The notes under the pieces were generated by a model that did no database searches, was not told the origin of the DNA, and saw nothing but the letters and a program-made list of their open reading frames with translations. DNA of 6,333 nt, taken from NCBI GenBank assembly GCA_012032855.1, contig JAAUQA010000207.1, forward strand, positions 1 to 6,333, read 5' to 3'. Shown here in pieces: positions 1-5,895 of this stretch (within the stretch, counting starts at the first letter, position 1; every line of letters starts with the position of its first letter). This DNA comes from Candidatus Competibacteraceae bacterium (GTDB lineage Bacteria > Pseudomonadota > Gammaproteobacteria > Competibacterales > Competibacteraceae). A program made the translations under genes and the position numbers.

Positions 1-38
1 TCACCCTACATCCTTCATAAAATGTTGTAATGTAAGAG

Positions 39-49
39 TTTTTTTTTTT
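39..49 (+). repeat. 11-T homopolymer just upstream of the PIN-domain gene
   Basis: An uninterrupted run of eleven T residues ends two bases before the ATG at 52. No proper G+C stem precedes it (only a weak TACAT/ATGTA pairing at 7-11 and 30-34), so it is not a convincing intrinsic terminator. It occupies the place where the ribosome binding site should be. Tracts this long are prone to length change by replication slippage, so it could alter expression of the downstream gene, but nothing in one sequence proves that. Confidence 0.85.
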
Positions 50-51
50 GC

Positions 52-1104
52 ATGAGCGCTACCGTATGGTTTGACACCAGCACTCTCATCGACATCGAGT
101 CCGGCTCGCTAAAGGGAGGCCTCGACGAGCTGGCGCGCATGCAGAAGGACGGCTTCAGGATGCTTCTTCCCAAGCATGTCGAGACCGAGTTTCTCTTCTC
201 GAAGGCGGGCGCGGCGAACATGGCAAGGCGGCAGGCCTTCCTGCAGCGCTTCGGCTTCCAGGTCGATAACATCGCCTCGCAGGTCCCTCTCGCACAAGTG
301 CGGGCGTGGACCGAACAAGCCACAGCCGCGGGGCTTGGGCATGGGGACGCCAAGATGGTCGCCCATGTCCGGGCAAGCGCGCATGTCCGGAACATCAGGA
401 ATCCCGTACTCTTAACCCAAAACACCAAGGACATCGCCAAGATGCAGGGGCAGGGAGTGAAAGCGCTGAAGTTCGAGCCGGTCCCCTTGAAGCCGAAGAT
501 GCGTGTCGCGGTGCACGGCGGCGGGGGAGGGACCAAACCTAAGACCAAGATCACACCGGCGACGGGCGTTCCGACGCGCGGCGCGATGTTCAAGGCGGGG
601 CTGAAGGGAGCGTTCTCGGCCGCCAGCATCGCCTCAATGATCCCGGACGTCATCCTCGCGATCGCCGACCGCGCCGCAGCGAAGGATGCGCTCCGGAACA
701 TCCAAGTGAAATTCATTAAGGCCGGCTTCGCCCGCGGCGTCGCCGCCGGCATCATGCATTGGACGGAAGCCGAGCTCGACGCCAACTCCAAGAACCGCAT
801 GACGAGCTTCCGCCTCCAAGGCATGGGCGATGCGGCGGGGATGCTAAAGCAGAGCGACATGTTCAAGCTGGCCGAAGCCGTCGAGAACTACGCCGTCGAC
901 ATCGGATATGCGTATGCAGGCACGCGGGATCCGGCGTGGAAAAACGAACTGCGCGACAAGGGCTTCGCATTCCTGCGCAACACCCGATATTACTTCGGGA
1001 ATGATCCAGAAGCTTTGTTCGAGTTCGAGTTCATCGACAAGCTGGCGTGGGCGATCCACGAGTCGACCGACGCGATCATCGGGCCTGCGATCAAGTTCGA
1101 TTGA
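52..1104 (+). CDS. PIN-domain nuclease-like protein with an unknown C-terminal domain
   Basis: Seen: 350 aa. Residues 1-130 fit a PIN fold: VWFDTSTLID with D8 near the N-terminus, PKHVETEF with E44/E46, GHGDAKMVAH with D99, and LLTQNTKDI with N124/D127. These match the spaced acidic residues that bind Mg2+/Mn2+ in PIN ribonucleases. Residues 157-161 are five glycines and look like a domain linker. Residues ~180-350 form a second domain, starting with a hydrophobic stretch (184-206) and ending with an aromatic/acidic segment (LFEFEFIDKLAW) near the C-terminus. I do not recognise that domain. Known: stand-alone VapC toxins are ~130-140 aa and usually follow an antitoxin gene; this protein is 2.5 times longer and no antitoxin fits in the 51 bases upstream. 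The start at 52 is the only reasonable one, because an in-frame TAA lies at 28-30. The ribosome site is weak (AAGAG at 34-38, too far). Inferred role: RNA-cleaving effector or toxin carried by a delivery or recognition domain; the activity is not proven. Confidence 0.8.
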   Translation: MSATVWFDTSTLIDIESGSLKGGLDELARMQKDGFRMLLPKHVETEFLFSKAGAANMARRQAFLQRFGFQVDNIASQVPLAQVRAWTEQATAAGLGHGDAKMVAHVRASAHVRNIRNPVLLTQNTKDIAKMQGQGVKALKFEPVPLKPKMRVAVHGGGGGTKPKTKITPATGVPTRGAMFKAGLKGAFSAASIASMIPDVILAIADRAAAKDALRNIQVKFIKAGFARGVAAGIMHWTEAELDANSKNRMTSFRLQGMGDAAGMLKQSDMFKLAEAVENYAVDIGYAYAGTRDPAWKNELRDKGFAFLRNTRYYFGNDPEALFEFEFIDKLAWAIHESTDAIIGPAIKFD

Positions 1105-1132
1105 CGGGTTTTGGAGAAATGAGCCCGCGTAG

Positions 1133-1158
1133 GGCGGAATAGCGAAGCGTATTCCGCC
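1133..1158. repeat. REP-like interspersed palindrome
   Basis: The arms GGCGGAATA (1133-1141) and TATTCCGCC (1150-1158) are perfect 9-bp inverted copies around an 8-base loop, GCGAAGCG. Elements of this type, often preceded by GTAGG as here, are dispersed between genes in many gamma- and betaproteobacteria. The element lies 28 bases after the stop of the PIN gene. It may act as a 3' mRNA stabiliser or be a passive repeat. There is no T tract, so it is not a standard terminator. Confidence 0.75.
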
Positions 1159-1167
1159 GGATGATGA

Positions 1168-1192
1168 CCGGATGTCGCTGGGTTCCATCCGG
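1168..1192. repeat. Second inverted repeat beside the REP-like element
   Basis: CCGGATG at 1168-1174 pairs with CATCCGG at 1186-1192 across an 11-base loop. A second copy of CCGGATG at 1157-1163, overlapping the end of the preceding palindrome, could pair with the same right arm, so two alternative hairpins are possible. This looks like part of the same composite interspersed repeat rather than a separate regulatory site. Confidence 0.5.
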
Positions 1193-1215
1193 CCTAACTT
1201 ACCGTTGCAGCGCCT

Positions 1216-1231
1216 GCCCGTTCTGGCGGGC
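1216..1231. repeat. Short GC-rich hairpin at the edge of the kinase remnant
   Basis: GCCCG (1216-1220) and CGGGC (1227-1231) are inverted copies around a 6-base loop, extendable by one T-A pair. The hairpin sits where homology of the minus-strand PfkB-like stub ends, so it may mark a recombination boundary. It has no T tract. Confidence 0.35.
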
Positions 1232-1236
1232 AAGCC

Positions 1237-1335
1237 CACCGACATGGTCGCCGCCAGGGATTCGCCGGCCACCGGCAAACGATCCACATATAAAAAGTTG
1301 GCGCTCATGTAATTGCCAAGCACGAAAGCGCGCAT
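1237..1335 (-). pseudogene. N-terminal remnant of a PfkB/ribokinase-family sugar kinase
   Basis: Read on the minus strand from the ATG at 1335-1333, the first ~33 codons give MRAFVLGNYMSANF, then YVDRLPVAGESLAA. This resembles the start of PfkB-family carbohydrate kinases: a hydrophobic first strand, GN/GD, then VDRLP..GE. A strong Shine-Dalgarno site (GAGGAGGA, at 1347-1340) sits 4 bases before the ATG, so this was a real gene start. After about residue 33 the family pattern, in particular the expected glycine-rich GGKG segment, is absent. The frame instead runs through the REP-like palindrome and then antisense to the PIN gene. I read it as a stub left when the rest of the kinase was lost or replaced. 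Family assignment is from motif memory only. It could still make a short peptide. Confidence 0.55.
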
Positions 1336-1374
1336 TGACTCCTCCTCGCAGTCAGATCATCTGGTATTTTCAGA

Positions 1375-1403
1375 TTGACAGAGCCGGTATTTTATGGTAT
1401 CTT
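1375..1403 (+). promoter_or_regulatory. Candidate sigma-70 promoter for the first protease gene
   Basis: A perfect -35 box TTGACA (1375-1380) is followed after 17 bases by TATCTT (1398-1403), a 4-of-6 match to the -10 consensus. Transcription would start near 1410 and give a leader of about 170 bases before the ATG at 1583. The box overlaps the hairpin described at 1380-1416, so promoter and terminator readings compete. Confidence 0.35.
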
Positions 1404-1416
1404 TTCGGCTCTTTTT
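1380..1416 (+). terminator. Terminator-like hairpin with T tract
   Basis: AGAGCCG (1380-1386) pairs with CGGCTCT (1406-1412), and the right arm runs into TTTTT (1412-1416). The 7-bp stem is sound but the loop is long (19 bases), which weakens it as an intrinsic terminator. It could end + strand transcription coming from the PIN gene, though it lies about 275 bases beyond that stop codon. Confidence 0.4.
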
Positions 1417-1516
1417 AGTAATCTGCATTAGCAACCGAGCCCTCTTAAAGTTAACAATAAAATCGGCGATACGGAGCTGGTTTCCGAAAAATAATTCATC
1501 AATTTCAATATATTAT

Positions 1517-1547
1517 GGAATTGTTCCGGCAACAATGGGCGAATTCC
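1517..1547 (+). promoter_or_regulatory. Inverted repeat in the leader of the first protease gene
   Basis: ATTGTT (1520-1525) pairs with AACAAT (1531-1536) around CCGGC. The flanking GGAATT (1517-1522) and AATTCC (1542-1547) can form an alternative outer stem. The repeat lies about 25 bases before the ribosome binding site and could be an operator or an mRNA structure. I cannot match it to a known regulator. Nothing else recognisable lies between 1417 and 1570, which is AT-rich. Confidence 0.3.
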
Positions 1548-1582
1548 AGCACTTTTTCATGCCATGCCTTTAGGAGATTGCT

Positions 1583-2551
1583 ATGGGTGTGCTACGTTCC
1601 GATCTTTTTAAAGATGACCCAAAATTAGAGGACTGCGCCAACATACCGCTCAAGCATCTAAAAGTTGGCACTAAGCCTGGTCCGCACATCGCGAAGATTC
1701 ACGCGGCGCTGGAGCGTTTACGGCCTAGTGGACCGGTAATTTCTGCCGATGAAAAGCGTTCTATGGCTTATGGTTCTACAACCGCAGCCGCAGTCTTGAA
1801 TTATAAGGCATCTCATGTTCCTCCTATTATCAACTTCAGTTATCAGAAAAGACCGGACAATATCGTTGGACAAATGACCATCCAAGCGATAGACGCAGAG
1901 CTATTCGGTGCTCCCGCCCCGACGCCGGCATTTCGCAACGCTATCGCGGATCGGGCTTTCACGGAAAGCCGGGCATCATTGCAGGCCGCCCTTACTCACC
2001 TTAGAGCCCTTCGAAATGACATCAATGGGCTCCCTAACAGTGCTGACCCGGCATTCGGCAATGCCATGCTGAAGTTGTTAACGAAACATAAGCGAAACAT
2101 TGCGGTTTTGGCAAAACGTCTTTTGATTACTCCAGACCCCAATAGCCGTTCCTTCGGCGATGCGCTTAACAGGGTCATTGGGCTCTGCGAGCGTAATCTG
2201 GTGCTTGGAAACACGATTTTAGCGGCTGGACAAACCGGCCTTTGCGATCCGACCCATCCCCGCAATGCAGCAGGATTGCCCCATGCCTGGACTTTAGCTA
2301 GTCAAGCCGACCCTAAAACCCATTTATGCGAACCGTTTTTTATGAACGACTCAAGGGATTTACAACGTGATGTGGTGACGCATGAATACTTTCATCTCCT
2401 CGGGTTGCTGGACGTCTCCGTCAACAATACGAACGACGCTTTCCGCAATGCGAACACGATTGCTCAGGTTGTTGCATTCCTGGCAGATCGCTTTCGCCAA
2501 GCGAACTCCGACGGTAACGAACGTTCCGTACCGTCGCTTCCTACACCTTAG
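1583..2551 (+). CDS. Peptidoglycan-binding-like / zinc metalloprotease protein A
   Basis: Seen: 322 aa starting at ATG 1583, with AGGAG (1572-1576) six bases upstream. Residues ~1-16 carry the motif LFKDDPKLE, shared with the paralogue at 2800. Residues ~35-108 resemble a PG_binding_1 domain (HIAKIHAAL, then YGSTTAAAVLNYK) extended by SYQKRPDNIVGQMTIQAID. The middle is helical. The C-terminal part holds RDVVTHEYFHLLGLLD: H267, E268 and H271 form the HExxH zinc/catalytic site, with G274 and D277 giving HExxHxxGxxD. A segment NANTIAQVVAFL follows, similar in place to the N/A-D-N tail of M35-like peptidases. Known: HExxH enzymes hydrolyse peptide bonds using Zn2+. Whether this is metzincin-like (Asp as third ligand, as in snapalysin) or M35-like is undecided. 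No signal peptide is visible. Inference: wall-targeted protease exported by a non-Sec route. Its codons look more AT-rich than those of the PIN gene. Confidence 0.8.
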   Translation: MGVLRSDLFKDDPKLEDCANIPLKHLKVGTKPGPHIAKIHAALERLRPSGPVISADEKRSMAYGSTTAAAVLNYKASHVPPIINFSYQKRPDNIVGQMTIQAIDAELFGAPAPTPAFRNAIADRAFTESRASLQAALTHLRALRNDINGLPNSADPAFGNAMLKLLTKHKRNIAVLAKRLLITPDPNSRSFGDALNRVIGLCERNLVLGNTILAAGQTGLCDPTHPRNAAGLPHAWTLASQADPKTHLCEPFFMNDSRDLQRDVVTHEYFHLLGLLDVSVNNTNDAFRNANTIAQVVAFLADRFRQANSDGNERSVPSLPTP

Positions 2552-2581
2552 CGAGTTAGGTTTCCAATCGAAGCAGGGTAT

Positions 2582-2773
2582 ATGAATATGATCACTACAA
2601 AATTCCTCGTTGTGCTGATTTCCTCTCTGCTCATAGGCACCATCTGCCTGACCGGCGACGAAGCCAAGGAAACCAAAAAACTGCCTGAATTAGCCGATGT
2701 CGTCGTTGGCGTTTACTACAGCGATGTCATTTCGGATTCCAAAGGCAGCTCGCGCAGCGATGTGACCGGGTGA
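2582..2773 (+). CDS. Small exported protein, apparently C-terminally truncated
   Basis: Seen: 63 aa. The start is at 2582, or at 2588 (61 aa), which gives better spacing to the weak site GCAGGG at 2573-2578. Residues ~5-24 are a hydrophobic export signal (FLVVLISSLLIGTICLTG). A cysteine follows, but LIGTIC is a poor lipobox because of the Ile before Cys. The mature part ends with VVVGVYYSDVISDSKGSS and then RSDVTG-stop. That polar, Gly/Ser-rich strand reads like the opening of a longer beta-rich periplasmic domain, and it stops abruptly 26 bases before the next gene. No continuation is found in any forward frame downstream. Its place between two protease paralogues would suit an inhibitor or immunity role, but that is guesswork. 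I do not recognise a named family. Confidence 0.55.
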   Translation: MNMITTKFLVVLISSLLIGTICLTGDEAKETKKLPELADVVVGVYYSDVISDSKGSSRSDVTG

Positions 2774-2799
2774 AGGGTTTTTTCGGTAGGAATATTCTC

Positions 2800-3807
2800 A
2801 TGTCCCTCCAATCGCAGTTGTTCCGTGGCGATCCGAAACTGGAAGCCGCGGCCGTTTCCGACCCCGCTCACATCATGCCGGGTACGGGGGGAGATCACGT
2901 CCGCAAAATCCAGCTGGCGCTGATACAGCTCAATGGCGCGGCCATCACTGCCGATGGGGTTTATGGTCCCGCAACGGCCGCCGCCGTGCTCGCATTCAAG
3001 CAGAAACGGAACATCATCAATCGCAGCTATCAGACCAAGGCGGACAACATCGTCGGCAAGATGACGATAGCGGCGCTTGATCGGGAGATGCTCGCCAAAG
3101 AAACGCCCACTCCGGGGAACAGAGTTTGCGTCCTGGATTCTGCTTGTCCCTGTGATCGCGGCCAAACTCGTGGAATCCAGCTTAACTTTGCCTTTGATGC
3201 TTCCATAGGCGGCCGTCCCGATGATGATGCCGCTCTGCGCATCCAACTGGCTTTACTAGATAGTCGCCAAACGCTGCGCGAAGCCATCGGCAAACTCAAT
3301 AGCGCCCGGCAGGTCATGGTTCGTTCGAATCTCCCTTTTAGCAAACCGCTGACGGCTGAGGAACAAAAAATCCTGAATAGTGCGGCGAAATGGCTCAATC
3401 TGACGCTATCGAACAGGATTATGACGCTTATTCATCTCGCGGCTGCTGTTTCTCTCATGCAACGCAACCTCACCATCAAAAATTCCAAAGGGCAATCACC
3501 TGAAACCAAGCGGGTCACGGAAACATTTCACGCCAGTGTCGATGGCAACCCAGACAACGGTATTCAACTGGGTATTCCTTTCTTTGGACAAGATGGACGC
3601 AATTGCCGGCGCGATGTCATTACGCATGAGTTTTTCCATTTCCTGGGAGTTCATCACGGTGGAGGCGCGCTCGGGGGTCCGACCATTCGGTCCGCGATCA
3701 CTACCCCAGCACAGGCGCTGGACAGCGCCGACAATCTGGCGCAACTGGTGGCGGAATTGACCACGCCTTCGGGTAACACCGATGCTTGCGCTCGCCCCGG
3801 AGAGTAA
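2800..3807 (+). CDS. Peptidoglycan-binding / zinc metalloprotease protein B
   Basis: Seen: 335 aa from ATG 2800. A GTG at 2770 would add ten residues, but the ATG aligns with the start of paralogue A (LFRGDPKLE versus LFKDDPKLE) and has GTAGG at 2786-2790 nine bases upstream. Residues ~32-100 are a clear PG_binding_1 domain: HVRKIQLAL, then DGVYGPATAAAVLAFKQ, plus the same SYQTKADNIVGKMTIAALD extension. A cysteine-rich segment (CVLDSACPC) follows. The protease motif is RRDVITHEFFHFLGVHH: H276, E277, H280, G283 and H286 make a complete HExxHxxGxxH, followed by a Gly-rich stretch and ALDSADNLAQLVAEL. Known: this signature binds catalytic zinc in metzincins; M35-like enzymes are the alternative. 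No signal peptide is visible. It is a diverged duplicate of A rather than a recent copy. Substrate unknown. Confidence 0.85.
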   Translation: MSLQSQLFRGDPKLEAAAVSDPAHIMPGTGGDHVRKIQLALIQLNGAAITADGVYGPATAAAVLAFKQKRNIINRSYQTKADNIVGKMTIAALDREMLAKETPTPGNRVCVLDSACPCDRGQTRGIQLNFAFDASIGGRPDDDAALRIQLALLDSRQTLREAIGKLNSARQVMVRSNLPFSKPLTAEEQKILNSAAKWLNLTLSNRIMTLIHLAAAVSLMQRNLTIKNSKGQSPETKRVTETFHASVDGNPDNGIQLGIPFFGQDGRNCRRDVITHEFFHFLGVHHGGGALGGPTIRSAITTPAQALDSADNLAQLVAELTTPSGNTDACARPGE

Positions 3808-3911
3808 ATAGAGCGATGGTGCATGCCAAGTAAGCAATGAGCGGCTCAACGTATTCCTCATCGGAACCGGCTCAGCCTACTTGAGGTTTAGGTCTGCTTC
3901 TCCATCGAAGC

Positions 3912-3922
3912 TCGATAATCGA
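3912..3922. repeat. Small palindrome upstream of the lysozyme-like gene
   Basis: TCGAT and ATCGA flank a single A (3912-3922), giving an 11-base odd palindrome 43 bases before the ATG at 3966. The included GATAAT (3914-3919) is a 5-of-6 match to a -10 box, but no good -35 lies at the right distance. It is a possible operator or chance. The rest of 3808-3965 shows no gene and no terminator. Confidence 0.25.
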
Positions 3923-3965
3923 CTCTGAAATGAGCACACCATGAGTCTTTCACTCGGACATTACC

Positions 3966-4796
3966 ATGGCTCTAACTGATGACTTATCCGATGGCTTCTT
4001 CCAGAAGCTGCAAGTCATGTGCAACAACCTGGGATGCGATCCGCAGCACATGCTCAAAGTATGGTTCAGCGAAAGTATCGGAATTTATGCGGATGCAAAA
4101 AATCCGGCCGGGGCGTATGGGCTCAACCAGATCACCAACTTGGCGGGCGTCGGATGGACAAGGACATCGGACGAGTACCTGAAACTGAGCGCCGAAGAGC
4201 AACTTCCTTTTATCGAGAAATATTACACACCCTACAAGGGACGGCTTACCTCCATAGCCCGCATCTATCAGGTCAACTTTCTGCCGGCCACTTTTAGTAA
4301 CGTCACTAAACCAGACGATGTGCTCGCCAGCAAGGATGGGCCTTACGCTTGGGCCTACAATGCCAACCCGGCCCTCGATCCATCAACCCCGAAGAAAGGC
4401 TATATCACCCTTGGCGATCTGGAGAAAGTCGTCGAAGGGGCCGTCAATAACGGTTACAAACTCAGGAAAGGAGGCGGAAGCTATCAGGATCGGTGGAAGG
4501 AGATCGTGGACCGGTTGCAGAAGGCGTCGTCAAGCGCCGCAACAAGCTTTCCTGTTCCTCCCTGGCTGCTCGGCTGGTGGACAGTCACCTGGCGGGGGCA
4601 GAGTTACTACTATTTTTTTCGAGCGCAATTATCAGGTGAAATGGACTCAGAGCCGCCCACGCGATACGTCCCAGCCCCTGCTGGTGGCACGCGATACGGG
4701 AAGTTTTACGGTCCAAGGCGCCTCTGCTGTGACCATTCGCTGGGGTGCCACGGGATCAGTGGAAAAACTCGGTCGGCTTCCCACGGCCACCGATAA
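3966..4796 (+). CDS. Lysozyme / lytic-transglycosylase-like protein, 3' end out of frame
   Basis: Seen: 276 aa as read. Residues ~5-190 match the soluble lytic transglycosylase/lysozyme pattern: the catalytic glutamate E36 in VWFSESIG, then NPAGAYGLNQIT (the 'aGa.GL.Qi' motif), and later YAWAYNANPALD. Known: such enzymes cleave the MurNAc-GlcNAc bond of peptidoglycan. A hinge (~190-198, SSSAATSFPVPP) leads to a second, aromatic domain (WLLGWWTVTWRGQSYYYFF). At residue 218 the frame changes at a T7 run (4613-4619). The last 58 residues here are Arg/Cys/Gly-rich and unlike a folded domain, while the next frame (4621-4854) continues the domain plausibly. With six Ts the protein would be 295 aa, ending at 4854. 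ATG 3966 is the only start after the in-frame stop at 3942-3944, and no clear Shine-Dalgarno site is seen. No signal peptide is visible. Confidence 0.8.
   Translation: MALTDDLSDGFFQKLQVMCNNLGCDPQHMLKVWFSESIGIYADAKNPAGAYGLNQITNLAGVGWTRTSDEYLKLSAEEQLPFIEKYYTPYKGRLTSIARIYQVNFLPATFSNVTKPDDVLASKDGPYAWAYNANPALDPSTPKKGYITLGDLEKVVEGAVNNGYKLRKGGGSYQDRWKEIVDRLQKASSSAATSFPVPPWLLGWWTVTWRGQSYYYFFRAQLSGEMDSEPPTRYVPAPAGGTRYGKFYGPRRLCCDHSLGCHGISGKTRSASHGHR
4613..4619 (+). other. T7 frame-break site in the lysozyme-like gene
   Basis: Seven consecutive Ts sit exactly where the coding sense moves from one frame to the next. Before them the reading is SYYYFF in the frame of ATG 3966; after them ERNYQVKW and the rest of the domain read in the +1 frame. 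Six Ts would give one continuous frame. The site may be a one-base insertion mutation, a sequencing homopolymer error, or a polymerase-slippage site that makes two product forms. Confidence 0.7.
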
Positions 4797-4854
4797 CATG
4801 CAAATGGGAGGGAAATGGAATGATATGGAGTGGCTCGACGCCGTGAAGATGTGA
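4621..4854 (+). pseudogene. Displaced 3' end of the lysozyme-like gene (C-terminal domain)
   Basis: In the frame starting at 4621, 77 codons lead to the TGA at 4852-4854. They contain ERNYQVKWTQ, LLVARDTGSFTVQG, AVTIRWGATGSVEKL and a closing MEWLDAVKM. The alternating hydrophobic pattern suggests a beta-sandwich continuing WTVTWRGQSYYYFF, encoded just before the T7 run. The segment has no start codon or ribosome site of its own where the domain begins, so it is made only if the frame is restored. Domain function is unknown; a wall- or surface-binding module is a guess. Confidence 0.65.
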
Positions 4855-4899
4855 ATGTGGCGTGTTGGTCTATCCCGGCACTCAACGTGATTCGCCTTT

Positions 4900-4912
4900 A
4901 ACCGCAACGGTT
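4900..4912 (+). repeat. Mini-hairpin before the vWA gene
   Basis: AACCG (4900-4904) and CGGTT (4908-4912) pair around CAA, directly before the Shine-Dalgarno AGAGG (4916-4920). It could tune translation start. It has no T tract and is not a terminator. Confidence 0.25.
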
Positions 4913-5628
4913 TGAAGAGGAACAGAGATGAAGCGTTCCATCTGCTGGTATGTAATCTTTGGCTTACTCGCTTTGCAGACTTTGGCTCATGCGCAAGACA
5001 CGGCAACGGGTAATGTCCTGTTCATTCTGGATGCCTCGGGCAGCATGTGGGGCCAAGTCGATCAAAAAGCCGAAATCGCGATTGCCAAGGAGGTGATGAC
5101 CACCCTCGTCCAAGATCTGCCGGAGGGCATCCGGGCCGGTCTGGAAGTCCTACGGCCACCGCTCCAAGGGCGATTGCAATGACATTGAGGTCCTGGTGCC
5201 GATCGGCGCTGGCGACCGCCCGAATCTGATACAACAAATCCAGGCCCTGCAGCCCAAGGGCAAAACGCCGATCACCGGAGCGCTGAATCAGGCCGCCGAG
5301 CAACTGCGGGCGGTGGAAGAAGAGACGTCGGTCGTATTGGTCAGCGACGGTAAGGAAAGCTTGCGAACGGCGATCCCTGCTCGCTGGTGCGCGAACTGCG
5401 CGAGCAGGGCGTCAAGTCAAGGTGCATGTGGTGGGCTTTGATGTCAACCAGGAAGAGCGCGAGCAGTTGGTGTGCATCGCCGAAGCCGGCGGTGGGCGCT
5501 ATTTCTCGGCGGATAGCACCGCGCAACTCCAGAATGCGCTTACCCAGGTTAAACAGGAGGTCGTGCAGGTAGCGGTAACCCCGCCGCCAGCGCCGCCAGC
5601 GCAACCGCCAGCACCAACGGGCGCAACC

Positions 5629-5895
5629 GGTATCCAATTGCAAACCGTACTGGCCACCAACGGCGAGGTCATCAAGGACCAACTTGGCTACGAGGTGTTA
5701 TCCGCCCAACAGGATTTGCAGGGCAAACGCGAGCAGATCGCCGTTAGCTACGATGCGCAGCCACTGTTCAAACTCGAACCCGGCCAGTACCACTTGCGCG
5801 TCAAGTATGGCAGCAATGAAAGCAATGCCGTCAGCAAGGTGGATATCGAAGTCAAAGCAGGTGAACTCACGCCACAGGTGATCAGCCTCGAAGCC
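5629..5895 (+). repeat. Tandem protein repeat 1 (89 aa)
   Basis: First copy of the repeat in the vWA protein, beginning GIQLQTVLA and ending VISLEA. Core motifs shared with the next copies are YEVLSAQQDLQGKR, SYDAQPLFKLEPGQYHLRV, GSNESNAVSKVDIEVKAGEL and ISLEA. The regular hydrophobic alternation suggests a beta-sandwich of the kind found in surface-exposed proteins. It is one residue shorter than copy 2 and has a more diverged opening. Confidence 0.8.

Noticed and set aside
15..866. Long minus-strand open frame (283 codons) opposite the PIN gene
   Set aside because: It is antisense to a frame with clear PIN motifs, has a Cys/Arg/Ser/Pro-rich composition typical of a shadow frame, and shows no recognisable motif.
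52..1104. Ordinary VapC toxin of a VapBC pair
   Set aside because: 350 residues rather than ~135, and no space for an antitoxin upstream in the window or sign of one downstream.
844..1335. A full 163-residue minus-strand protein starting with the kinase-like N-terminus
   Set aside because: Only the first ~33 residues look like protein. The rest runs through the REP-like palindrome and antisense to the PIN gene, so I list only the stub.
2770..2799. GTG start ten codons upstream of protein B
   Set aside because: It overlaps the small gene's stop region, and the ATG at 2800 has a spaced ribosome site and aligns with the start of paralogue A.
2716..3246. Minus-strand open frame of 176 codons
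   Set aside because: It lies opposite the peptidoglycan-binding domain of protein B, whose motif order and ribosome site are convincing.
4928..5441. Programmed frameshifting as an explanation of the vWA gene breaks
   Set aside because: Four shifts of mixed sign at non-slippery sequences (CC, TT, GAACGG, AAGTC) do not resemble any known programmed site.
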